Shown here: piece by piece, positions 11,629 through 34,594 of the stretch | Numbering within the stretch: position 1 is the first letter of the stretch | Layout: each line of letters opens with the position of its first letter | DNA from: Toxotes chatareus | Taxonomy: Eukaryota > Chordata > Actinopteri > Toxotidae | Assembly (NCBI GenBank): GCA_016801885.1 | Contig: CM028902.1 | Coordinates: forward strand, 19,883,080-19,947,079 | Length of the DNA stretch: 64,000 bases | Direction of reading: 5' to 3' | The notes under the pieces: model-generated | Seen by the model: the letters and a program-made list of their open reading frames with translations, nothing else | Told to the model about the DNA's origin: nothing | Databases searched by the model: none | Program-made: the position numbers and the translations under genes

Positions 11629-14600
11629 CTGGTTACCCACAATGCAACTCGGTTGCAGACAGTTTGGTCAGGGATTTGTGTGTGTTTTGCTTGTAGCAGC
11701 TAATGAAGCATTGAGTTGCTAGCCTCAAGCAGAGATGAGGAGGGGCCTACAGAGGACAGGTAAACTGACTTCTGTCTAACTCCACACCCACAGATTTTTT
11801 TTCATTTTCAAACACTGACTCAGGTGACATCGCTTGAGGCATTTTATCAGACTTCACACAGCTCCCTCTGGAGCCACACATGGCTGCATACAACTTTTTT
11901 TCATATATGCAGTCATACTCCTCACTACCTGGAAACAGACTTTGATGTGCAAAATCAGTTCTCCTTTAAAGGGCACAGTAGCAACTATACAGGCTGACAG
12001 AGTACTGTATCAGCCTGAGTAAAGTCACACAAGGACAGCCCTGATTGTTTGTGATGCTGAGTGAACTCATTGGTGAAGTGAGGGTTAAAAGGGGCAAAAT
12101 GGCACAGGAGGGAGCCACACTCTTAAGTTGTGTTCTGACAGATGAAGTGAATGCAAAGACAGGAGAGCTCGCAATCAATCACCAGTCTGCAAAATGAGGC
12201 ATGGGAACATTCAGATGAGTTTACAAAAAAAAAAGTAAATTCTTTATGGGTGGATTCATGTGCGTAAAGAAAAAAAAAAAAATCACACTGCGTTCTGTCT
12301 GAAAACATCTTCAGAGTTCCAAACAAAAACTACACAATCTCAGATACTAATTCTTACATAAAGAGTTGCAATGGTTAGGGTAATACTTCACTCTGATTAT
12401 AATGGAATTATCTGAGTGCACAAAAAGACAGACTGTCCAATGACAGGGGAAAGAAAAACATCAGCAGGCAGTTACTTTTACCAGCCACACTAACTGAGAG
12501 CCACTTACATGTTCCCATAATTTACTAAATGTTTCTGTTTTTAGAAGCTGCCGCACACTTTCATATTTCACCCATTGTGCTCTGAGTACATTTGAATGAG
12601 TTTGAATGACAGAAATACAGAGCAGCAAATTAGGATTAAAGAGAAAAGCAGTTGGCCACTAGAGAACTGAACCGGTGCCAACGCACCCACACACTTTGGC
12701 ATGTAGGCGATTTCAGGCCAGACTGAAGCGAAGATAGGGAATATTCAAGCCTTTAATCAGACCAGATATTAAAAGAACGCAGATAACCTAGATGCCTGAA
12801 TTGAGTACGCCTTCAACCTCTCACACCAGTGAAAGTTAGCCGTGATCCCAGCAGTGGTCCCATGAGGACTCTGATGCTGACAGAAGCTCAGCCATCCATG
12901 TCATGCTCTCAGATGACTTGAGTCCGAGTTTAACTAACGGGGAGAGAGAGGTGTTAACGTGCTGCTCGATATTTGAAAAAGATTAATGTTTCACAAATGT
13001 TGAATAAACTCAAGGTGAAAAAAAATTACTTTAGTCAAGTTTCAGTCATATCCCTCTAAAAACCAAAATCCTTGTCTTAAATAAAAGCTAACAGGCTGGT
13101 AAATTTCCCAGCAACAACGGTGAGAGAGCAGCCATAATGTCAAAAACAATGAAGAAGCTGAATGATGACAATGTCACAGAGGTGACATTCCTTGGTGGTA
13201 GGGTAGCTGTCATCTTTTCTTCTCGCTTTGGCCCATTAGGGGAGCCTGTAAGCGGTCTTTCTCTTTGGCCCAGCTGGCTGCAGAGAACTATTACAGGGAA
13301 GCTGTTTGGACTTTGACCCTGCAGCCTGCAGAGAGCTGGGAAAAACGTTTGCGCTCCTCTGCTTCCCCTCAATGAGAGATCCAGGAACCAGACAGGTTAT
13401 TAATATTCAGTCCTTTCCCATGCTGTTAGCGAGTTATGGTGGTCTAATAATGTGCGTTTTAGCACATTTTGTTGGAGCAGGTGTTGTGCTGCTTTTGATT
13501 GGTGGCTGCTGTCCTCTAGAGAAAAACATACAGAGTGAAAAAAAACAAAACACTAACACTTTTTCCCCATTAACTTTCTTTTGCCATTACCACTTCTCCC
13601 CCCCTCCTCCTGTTACAACAAATGAGCTCACTGTTTTTACAATTATTAGCGCTTGAGGGACACATTCACTTCAGCAGTAAATGTACTAGGCCCAAGTGGT
13701 TTGTACGTTTGCCTAAAGATAACAACTAAATACACCACGCAGATCTGACAAATGAACTCCTGCTAAATCTGAATTCACGCAGAGACAAAGGAAATAGAGG
13801 CAGCCAGCATGGATTCTGTCAATATAAAGCCGACAGCTCAAATTACATGAAACCCCAAGGCGACTGGTCCAACTTGAGTGCAGACAAGGTTTCATCTAAT
13901 TTCCTGCAGACAGAAAATCTGCAAAAAATATAAATAAATATTACTTTTTATAATGCATAAAATTGAGGCACAGCAATAACTGGCAAATACATATATATAT
14001 ATGTATGTTTATAAAAAAATCCACAGTTCAGGTCATGAAAGAACCACAACTTGACAAATCTTACAAAACTGGGAAATGAAAGTTAAAACCTGAGAGCAAT
14101 GTAAAGAAACAGGATTGTCACGAGAGCCATGAAACAGAGCTTTCCCACTGAAGCGAGTGTCTGCTGCGCTTCTCCGATGTGAGAGACAACCACTGTACCA
14201 CTGTATCGCATACCTGTGATTGCTCGTGGCTACAGATGATACCAGAGCCACAGCAGCACACAATGCTTTGAAGAGGACACAGTGCTTAAGAGAAAGAAAA
14301 CCCCTCAAGAACCCTTCCAGCAAACCCTTCAGGCCCTACCCATTAGGAAGAGGTAGCTAAAAAATCACACCCACCGCATAATCCACCACCTGTCTTCAAA
14401 AGCATATTTAGGAGCTGAGAGTAATTCATCGGGAATCCAGGTACACATGGAAAGCACAGAGAGCACTCCGAGCCGGAGATAAACAGCCTACGACTGATTA
14501 AAACTGCAAAGCCTTCAGTCTGCCTAAGTAGCTTGGTGTCCTCGACGGTGGGCGATTATCCTGCGCTTGGCTTGGGGGGGATATTAGACTGTCAGAAAGC

Positions 14601-16044
14601 AGTTAGAGAACAGCCAGCTGGTCTAGCCACAGCATCCTGGGTGAAGAAGCATTTCTATCACTGTGGAGCAGATGAGCTCTGTAGAAAGCAGCACAAACCC
14701 CTCCTGGGGCAACACATAGAAAGGAGTGAATGGTTGAAATGAGACTGCTCTGAGATCAGCCTTGCTAGTTTGATCACATGGAAACTAGTTTTGTACAATT
14801 GTTCGAGGGTAAAAAGGAAGTTTTGGGTTTGTTATGAGTGAACTAAATACTGAGAAGGGAAGAGCTGCCGGGGCCAACAGGGCTAAAGAGAAGAGTCTAT
14901 TTTCTAGGGTAGAATGAGTAACACACTTGAGTGGTCCATGGAGAGGGGAAAGAGGTCTTTGTGTATTGGCAGAGTCACGGTCATGGTGACAATAAAAGTC
15001 CCTCTGTCATGGGTTAGAGCTGTTTAACCTTTTGATCCTCTCCCTTCTTAATGTGGTTTGGAGCCTTTAAGGTTCTAATACAAGCCAAAAAAAAAAAAAA
15101 AAAAAAAAAGCGAAGCATGGAAGTTTTTAGCTCTGAACTGCAGCTTACTTAAAGAAGTTTACTTGGTAGAAAATGTAGTTTACATTCCCGGCATTGTAGT
15201 CTCTAGATAAAGAAATTCAATTTAGAAATACTTTAAAAAATGAGAAGGATGTGAGCAAAATGATCCATGATGCAAAAATGCCTACATTTCTCCACAACAG
15301 CCTGAAAAAACAGTAACAAAAACTAAATTCTTTAAGAATTTCCTCTCATATTTTAACTGAGATCAAGTCAAAGTATCTCCATCCAGTGAGGGTATTCATT
15401 CATATATTTCATGAAAATTTGATAATACTCATCTATATTACAATCTTTGATTTATATACAGTAACACTGGATTAGTAGAGATTATTTTGACAAGGATTAA
15501 TTCAGTGTTAAAATCTGCCAGTTGCTATACTGTTACCATGAGCAGCTGGTAAATCTCAGCATACAGTTCTGGTGCTTGTTTCCAGTGAATATTAACACAA
15601 TTACTCTGTGAGTAATCAGAGTAACCAGGAAAATAAAATTCCTCATAATAAGATTTGGAAATTGTGTCGATGGCTTATTCTTCTTCTTGAACTACTGGCA
15701 CTGAAGGTTCACAACTTTCTCATTAAGTTTTCCTACATGCAGCACAGTAGACGAAGTCCTTCATGAACAATACATTACGCTGTTCCTTTGCCAAGAATTG
15801 TGTTCACAGCTGCCTCAGCATCTCTGAGCTCAGATGGCTCTCAGACTAAAAACTGAAACCTACAACAGACTGAGCCAGCGCATGAAAACAATAAGAATCA
15901 ACGTATTGTGGACTTTGAAGTGTGGCCGCAGTCACACAGTGGCAAAGAGTTGATGAGCAACTTTCCAAACAGGGTGTCCTGAAGCGCCTCCTCCCCCATA
16001 TATACATATATATATGTATGTATATCCATGTGTCCAAACAGCGG
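11629..16044. other. Non-coding DNA, no recognisable exon
   Basis: AT-rich, stop-rich DNA with short A and T runs and one 23-nt poly(A). Open frames around 13.1-13.6 kb and 14.0-14.3 kb show no family resemblance. Nothing else is supportable. Confidence 0.5.
15087..15109. repeat. Poly(A) run
   Basis: Twenty-three consecutive A residues. I see no adjacent retroelement body that would make it a clear retroposon tail. Confidence 0.9.
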
Positions 16045-16800
16045 GGTTCTCTCCAGCACAGCGCCAAATGTTTTCAGCGACCGAGCCGGAGGCTTCCGTG
16101 CGGACATTACAGGTTAAATCGGTCGGTAAAGCCTGTAAACTTATTGCCACCATGGCACTTGGCACCACATCAGTGAACGGGAAGCCCGGTGGTGAGCGCT
16201 GCAGTCAGCGACGCGGAGTGGAAAAAACTTCCAGAAAGCACCATGCTGCTGGACCCTGGCTAACCACACACCTTTCAGCCGCAGCCTCAAACCAACACAC
16301 AATCGCACACTTCCATTTTCAGCCCGGCTAAAATCACGGTCTCCGGCACAGTGTGAATCAGACACCAGAGCGGCGGTACACGCCGACGTTTGGGATCTGA
16401 TCCTAAGCCCGTCGTCCGCGGTTTCGACACGGTCAGCAGCAGAAAGGCAGCCACATTCAATGAATAAGTTTTGACCAACACGGCGACCGTTGAGTTACAA
16501 AGTACCGAATTAGCTCTGTATCGCATAAACAAGGCTAAACGAGTGCGCAACCTGTATCGTAAATATATAATTCAAATGGAGGACTCTCTTTAAGTTTAAA
16601 CTTCACCTCAAGTTGTGTGCAGCTCCGGCAAATCCACGCAGCAACTTGCTCGCTCCCGACGTATCGCTGTTGCTCAACTTGGAGCAAGCCAAACATCCAG
16701 CTATGACAACTGCTGTTAAGCTAGTTGCAATGACAGCGACAACATCCGGTCTCAACTCGAAATAAACGCACAAAAAAAGCGGTCGTAATGGCCACTTTTT
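16045..16800. promoter_or_regulatory. CpG-rich block, candidate promoter of an unidentified gene
   Basis: CpG density is strikingly high from about 16,050 to 16,760 (clusters at 16080-16120, 16200-16215, 16365-16430 and 16640-16670) against CpG-poor DNA on both sides. On the minus strand a possible donor TTGAG|GTGAAG lies near 16,606, compatible with a first exon of a minus-strand gene whose body lies at lower coordinates. Short open frames occur in both strands, but none resembles a family I know. It is followed at 16,845 by a long AT tract. Confidence 0.4.
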
Positions 16801-16842
16801 TTTTTGGTTGAATAACACATTTATAACTCCATAAAAAACTCA

Positions 16843-16844
<2 letters not shown>

Positions 16845-16921
<77 letters not shown>

Positions 16922-16939
16922 CATATATATATATATATA
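16845..16939. repeat. (AT)n microsatellite, ~95 bp
   Basis: Almost pure AT alternation, broken only by TATATC near 16,918. It is self-complementary and able to extrude a cruciform. It is likely polymorphic and prone to assembly error. Confidence 0.95.
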
Positions 16940-17599
16940 GCAAGAACTGAATATGGAACTGAACTACGACACAAGCTTGAATGCAGTGCTATGTTCTTTT
17001 CAAAGCTTTTATTTTTTTGAGTATTAACATAGCTCCGGTAGCAGCAAGTGTGACGTGAGAGGAAAAGCCTATAAACAAATAACATGAACAAAAATAAGTG
17101 CTTTTCATGTAGTCATGTTTGTTTGTTTTCAGGTATCATCATCTAACTCCCACTGGAATAATCTATTATTTTTGTAATTTTTCTTTTGACTGCAGTCTTT
17201 TTTTTTTTTTTTTTACAACTTCTACCGTTACATCTTCATGATAAATGATAACTTTGTTCTTAGCTGTCACACCGCATTTTTCCCCAGAAAACGCACTTTT
17301 TACTTTTAGTTTGTTCATTTAAGTGCCATGACTGCATGAAGCACAAATAGCAGACATCGTCTGACCACTAGTCTTTAAAAAATACCCATTTCTGCATAAC
17401 TGTGTAGAATTAAATTACAGCTGCAGTGTGCCAGGTGGAGAGATAGACGCTCGGAACCCCAACCTGTTGACATTTTGCAAAATCTTAGAATATTCCTCTA
17501 TGCTTCAGAAAGCTGGGTCTTTTCACTTGGCTCTCCATCACACTCTGTATTCAGGTTGCATAATGACTTCACATACCCATTTTTCTCTAACTACCTCAA

Positions 17600-17792
17600 G
17601 GCAAGTCTATTTGTTTGTTTATTTTTTATTTATTTAATTATTTGGCATTTTGTGTTCATTACATAGCTGACAGCTCTGGAGAAGACAGAGGAGTATGACA
17701 TGCAGCAAGGTTCCCCCGCATAGGAATCAAGCCACGGATCTTGCGGTTACGTACGCACCTTAACCATCTGGCCAACAGACACACCCCGCCAA
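17600..17792 (-). mobile_element. tRNA-derived SINE, full-length-like
   Basis: On the minus strand an A-box-like TGGCCAGATGGTTAAGG (about 17775-17758) is followed by a degenerate B box GGCTTGATTCC (about 17733-17722), then the tail motif TTGCTGCATGTCATAC and an A/T-rich end near 17,600-17,640. This order matches a common teleost SINE. The degenerate B box and absent acceptor-stem pairing rule out a working tRNA gene. Confidence 0.65.
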
Positions 17793-20444
17793 GTAATATT
17801 TAATCATAGTGTTTCTTTCCTAGTATTCTTTTAATCTCTGCGCATAGCCAGACTGTTGGCCAGTCAATGCTGGCAGCCCATTCTTCAAACTTGTAAATCC
17901 CAGGCAAGTTAAATTAGGTGAGGAAATCAATTATCACTGAATAATTCTGCTCTCTAAGGCTAAAAGTATGCAGAAAAAAACTTTCCTTTTTCGCAAGGGA
18001 CAAAATTTGCATTTACAACTGGCTATTTTTATGTTGTGAGAAAGATAGAAAGATGAAACACTTTAAGAATATTTTAAATATACAATACTGTATATGTACT
18101 GTATATGTACTGCATCTTCCTTCACCAATGTGTCTTTTAATTCCAATTGAATAATATTTTTTCCACATGAACTGGCTTGAATCAATGTTACCTTTGAAAG
18201 AGAATAATTTATAGACCTTTTCATGCTGTGGATCACTGTTCCCTGGTCAGGTTTCTGTGTCTGTGAGTGACTGGACATCCCCATCCAATCAGCCCATGCT
18301 AGTTTGACTGAGGTAGGCCTTTGGTTTCACCACTGTCAAAACAGGTTATAACAGGTGCCTGGTGATTCTTGTTCTTCACATGCAACTTAGTGTATGAAGT
18401 CTCCAGAAAAACTTCTGGATAAATTAATTTGTTGCTCTGGTCATTTTCAAGCATGTGAACGGCACTGAGGGACGGCGAGGAGACCGTTCATGCTGAATCG
18501 GCACCCTCAGCTTTCTGCCCGAGGAAACCCAACACTGCAGGCCACTGAGACCAATCCTAAGAATCCCAAACACTCAGCAATACATATTCTTACAATTTTG
18601 TGGGTTCTCAGCGTGGCAGTGTGATATAAACAGTTGCAGGTTTCAACATGGAGCTATTAAGAAAACTCATAACTCTCTCAGGGCAGCTGGCCATCTTGTT
18701 TATCTTGAAAGAAGAGAAGGCAACTTGCTTTGATTGCTACACTCCCAACTCTTTTAATCTCCCCAATAACAACCACTGAATGTGGCCATGGCAAACTTTC
18801 TGACAAGCTGAATTGATTTCAGTCTGTTTGGAGTGGCTTGCAGACCACCATTAGATGTGCAGGAATGTAATTCCAATGAATGACATAGATTATTAACTTC
18901 AGAGAGATTATATTCCTGTGGATAACCCATCAACAGTAAATAAAATGCTGAACCAAATGTCACTGGATGTGCATCACTGTTGGCAAAGGGGTGAAGAAAA
19001 ACCCAATCAAAATGTGTTCAAACTCTGTCGCAAGCTTATGATGGCTTTCATGAGGAATTTACATCCAATCAGTGTGGTGTGCAATTTTTGGAATAAACAT
19101 AAAAATGTAAACATTAGTAGGTTCAAATGCTGAACACATTTGACAAACATTAACCAGTGGAGATATGACTACTATTGAAGCTGTACTTGCTCATGATTAA
19201 TGCAGACTAAAATGGCTTGATATGAATTTCAATAGGCAGAAGACCCTCATTAACACTTTATCTCTTATAATAAGTGTGTAAGCGTCTGTGTAGTCACCCT
19301 TTTCACATCTTTGTCTTTAGGAACAGTGCCATCTGCTGTTAACAGAGGTAGAGGAGAAGAACCACACACGTGCGCACACACGCTCACACAAAGACCGATC
19401 CTCTGCTACAACTCACTGCAATGCAGTATAAAAACACCTGCACATAGCTCATTTCAGCAGCAATGTCATTTGTCTTTAGGACTAGTAGAGCCAAGTACAT
19501 GTCACTTCTCTCTGGAAGGCCCGGCCCTCAAATATGAAGCCAATTACCCGAGGGATTAGACTGCTAAATCTGATATGATGGATAAACTGTGTGGTCATCC
19601 ATTGTGGCTAATTTATGTCCACAGGGACTTCACACATGAAAACCGAAGAGGAGATCAGTAATTTTTTTTATTTTATTTTTATAATGAACATACTGTTATT
19701 ATATCCATCTGTATGGAAATGTATTGGGATAATTCCACAAATGTCACATTTAGATGGGTTGCTAACTCTGCTATTGAGAATCAGGTCCAACTACCAGTGC
19801 ATATTCCATCCATCCAACTTCATCACTTTAGTAAACAATACTTGTTTTCACATTCAGGTCATCTGTTTGGGTTGGTCACATTTTCACTGTGTGAACCAGC
19901 TAACTGAAATAACTTCACAGATGCAACACTAACTGCTCCATTATCCTGCAGCTCAAACGTGAGGAAAGTCACAGATGGCAGCTTTGAAGGAAAACTGGTG
20001 GCTGATGTCACGATGCCATAAAAGTCTGTCACCAGAGCCGCACCCTGGAAGCTTGAAATAATAATTGCAGCAGCTGCTTTGTGTGTGAGCCACTGATTTC
20101 AGTAAGAAGTGCTCATGGTGTGTGTAGCTCTGAAAGGTGCAAAAATAACAAGGCTCATCAGTCGCATAAAAATGTCCCTTCTCATTTAAAATCCTTTTGG
20201 CACCTCTAACTGTAGGTGCTAAAAATGCCAACATAATATTCTGACCCCAGTTTCACCCATCTGTTGCCATTTTAAAAAGTGAATGGGGGTTATGCACCAT
20301 TTCACAAAATCTCTGTATCTATTCATCTTCAGTTACTGAAAAGAAAACATGAAATGTGAAATGTGACTGGTCAATGCTGTTAAAATGAGTGTGTCTCTGT
20401 TAGTCCGAATGTCACGTGGAGGCAATGTGGTGCACCTCTATCCA
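17793..20444. other. c12orf4 downstream / 3'UTR region
   Basis: The part nearest 20,445 is the c12orf4 3'UTR (minus strand). Overlapping minus-strand AATAAA hexamers lie at 19667-19677 (TTTATT on plus), a plausible poly(A) site giving about 0.8 kb of 3'UTR. Below this I see no exons. Frames such as that at 18754-18963 have no recognised homology. Confidence 0.4.
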
Positions 20445-32121
<11,677 letters not shown>

Positions 32122-32128
32122 GGTCACA

Positions 32129-32860
32129 GCTGAAAAACAGAAGGCAACAGTAAAACAAGACTGGAAGCAAATTGATATAAGCCTTTGTGCAGAAATAATG
32201 CTCCATATTCAAATTTGTGCCACATTTGATAAAATCTGACAGTCTGATGGGCTATCATCTATCATGAAGTAAATAACTGAAGAAATGTGCAAAGAGCAAG
32301 GCCTTTCATCAACATGGGCATGCCTATATCACCTCCACACTGTCATAAAATCAAATTTATGAAATTACCAATGTTAACCGACTGACAACATAGAAAAAAA
32401 AAGGTTTCCATAGAGGACAAACGGTGCATACAACGAACCACAGTGACAATGCTTTATCATTATTGCCTTGTTCCAGTCTAAGTCATAGCGGAGAAGTGTT
32501 TTTGTATTTACCAAAACCAGTATGTTTAATAGTTGACTGTAATCACTGTTCTGTGTCAGCTACGTTTAGCCTGTTAACATCTATGGAGAATTAGCTCCAG
32601 GTTAGCTAGCTGTACAACTAACGTTAAGGAACCACGAGAAAAATAAGAAAAAGAGAGTCCTTCTGTCGTGGACATGTGTAGCTGGCTATCGTTTTTTTTT
32701 TTTTTTTTCTTTGATGATCATGTAAATCCTATAAGAAGCAGACTTACCTGGGTATGAGTGAACAGTATTTCATGTATTTCCTGTTCCCAGTCCTGCGCTC
32801 CTGTTTGGTTCAGTCAGCTGACTGATTCAGATTGTAGCAGTGTGACAGCAAAAGCACTTT
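32129..32860 (-). promoter_or_regulatory. c12orf4: c12orf4 5' end: non-coding first exon, intron 1 and likely promoter
   Basis: On the minus strand an acceptor (TTTTCAG) abuts position 32129, eight bases upstream of the ATG. A strong donor GTAAGTC (32747-32741) ends an upstream exon whose lower edge is 32748. The transcription start is therefore inferred at about 32.8-32.9 kb. Nearby are a perfect 14-bp palindrome with a CAGCTG E-box core (32811-32824) and an ETS-like ACCGGAAC (about 32898). The start site itself cannot be seen from sequence. Confidence 0.55.
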
Positions 32861-33999
32861 CGTGTATTTCGTCGGAATGGATATATTGTCGATTGTCACC
32901 GGAACTACCATTATATGTCTGAGAGCTTAACAAGTTTACGAATTACATAATTATTATTTAGTTTTTTCTATATTATGTGTAACGCAGATTAATAGATCCA
33001 CGAATCTATTGACGCCAAAGCATAATTTCAAAGAGCGTTTTCCTTGGGCACTACCTCCCCCTGCTGGCCAAACATGGTTGGTTCGTGGATGGTTTATGAA
33101 TTACTTCGGGGAAACACGACAAAATCCCGCGACCCTGATAGAGGATTAAGCGGTAGAAAATGAAATGAAACACGACAAAATGTGACCTTGTTTATTGGAA
33201 CACAGAGAGCTTATATTCTTAGACAATGATTTTTGTTTGGTTGTTTTTTATTACATACTTACTGTGGATCTTTATGAAAATTATCTTTATGAAAATTAGA
33301 GTGAAACCTGAAGTTAACGATAAATAATAATCATATCACTGTTCAATATTTTTTAGCCTCTTATTGATCAGTAATGAGCATCAGTCTATCATCTCTGTAG
33401 TGAAGATAAAAAAAATAACTACTACTTAAAATAACTACAAGAAATAAGTAAAAATCTCAGTTCCATGCCAAATCAGTTCAGCTATGTTTTTAACATGGTA
33501 AAGTGTCAAAGATGTGATGGTCATGATGGACGAATGTTATTTAAATACAAGCCTCGGCATTCATTAAGACGGTGATAGTAGTAATATCAAGTATCTGTAC
33601 TCTAAACACAGTTTTACCAGAGAGTAGTTCTGCATCAAATCAGTGGACAGAATAATAGGAGACAGAAGAGAAGAGAAGACAAGCAGTGGTCCATCACAAT
33701 TAGAAGAGAATTAATATTTCCCATTTCCATTTCAAACACCATTTAACATTTTATTAACTGTGCTCGGTTGCCATGGAGAGTAAAATATATATAGTTCTAT
33801 AACATAATAAAATATTATATATACATTTAAAATAGAATAGAATACTTTGTGTACACGGCAAACATGAAGACCTGCAACAAAACCATGACCTATGAATCCA
33901 TTCAAAATTGGGTGCAGAGTATAATCTATGGTACAAATACATCAAATTCAAAAAGGGTATGTTATATGGCTTTTTTATTGGATAAGTCTGGAGAATGCT
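32861..33999. other. Spacer between divergent c12orf4 and e2f4
   Basis: AT-rich DNA without recognised genes or repeats. The two genes are head-to-head with about 1.7 kb between the presumed c12orf4 start and the e2f4 ATG, which is too far for a classical shared core promoter. Confidence 0.5.
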
Positions 34000-34594
34000 T
34001 TTGCGTTTTTGAGTATATGTGTGTGTGCGTGCCGTCGAGTGTAGTGCTCACGCACAGTGCGCGTTCGCGTGTTTTCTTCAAGTTTGATTGAGTAAGGGCA
34101 CGTGTAAAAATAGCCCACCAACAAAAATCCGGAAACCCCTTCTTTTCACAAGCCTGACAACAAAATAGTACCTGATCCTTGCATTACGTTAACATTTTAA
34201 CACAATATGATCGGTAGATGGACTACGAAATATGATATTTAACTTCAAAAGTTTCCATGAACACGCTCTTGTTTTGTTGCACGCTTTTGACGTGGTGTCA
34301 GCATTTGCAGACGTTCCCTGCGACGGTTGAACTGTCCCGTCATACCTCGCGTGGCCAACGGCTCTCTCCGCCGAAAGCTGGCTCATTGAATTACCGTGCT
34401 CACCCTGTTTGGCTTGATTTAAACAAATAATTTGGAGTAAACCTGGTCGGACTAGCTCATTGAACACCTGCTATCTGTCACACACTTCCCTGGCCTTCTG
34501 TTTATCTGGCTACGGCCGTGGGGCGTGCTTTCCTGGGCTCGCTGGCTGGGTTTGGTCGGGGAGGCAGGGGGAAGTACGGAGCTGGTCCCGAGTG
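34000..34594 (+). promoter_or_regulatory. e2f4: e2f4 promoter / 5'UTR region, CpG-enriched
   Basis: CpG dinucleotides are much denser here (for example 34040-34070 and 34310-34560) than in surrounding DNA. The region lies directly 5' of the e2f4 ATG with no upstream splice acceptor needed, so exon 1 probably contains the 5'UTR. I see no convincing TATA box and no perfect E2F consensus. The transcription start is inferred only. Confidence 0.5.

Noticed and set aside
17700..17792. Possible tRNA gene on the minus strand
   Set aside because: A and B boxes are present but the B box is degenerate, no acceptor stem pairs, and a SINE tail follows.
1..20000. fgf6, fgf23, tigar or ccnd2, expected next to C12orf4 by human gene order
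   Set aside because: None of their characteristic protein motifs appears in any frame.
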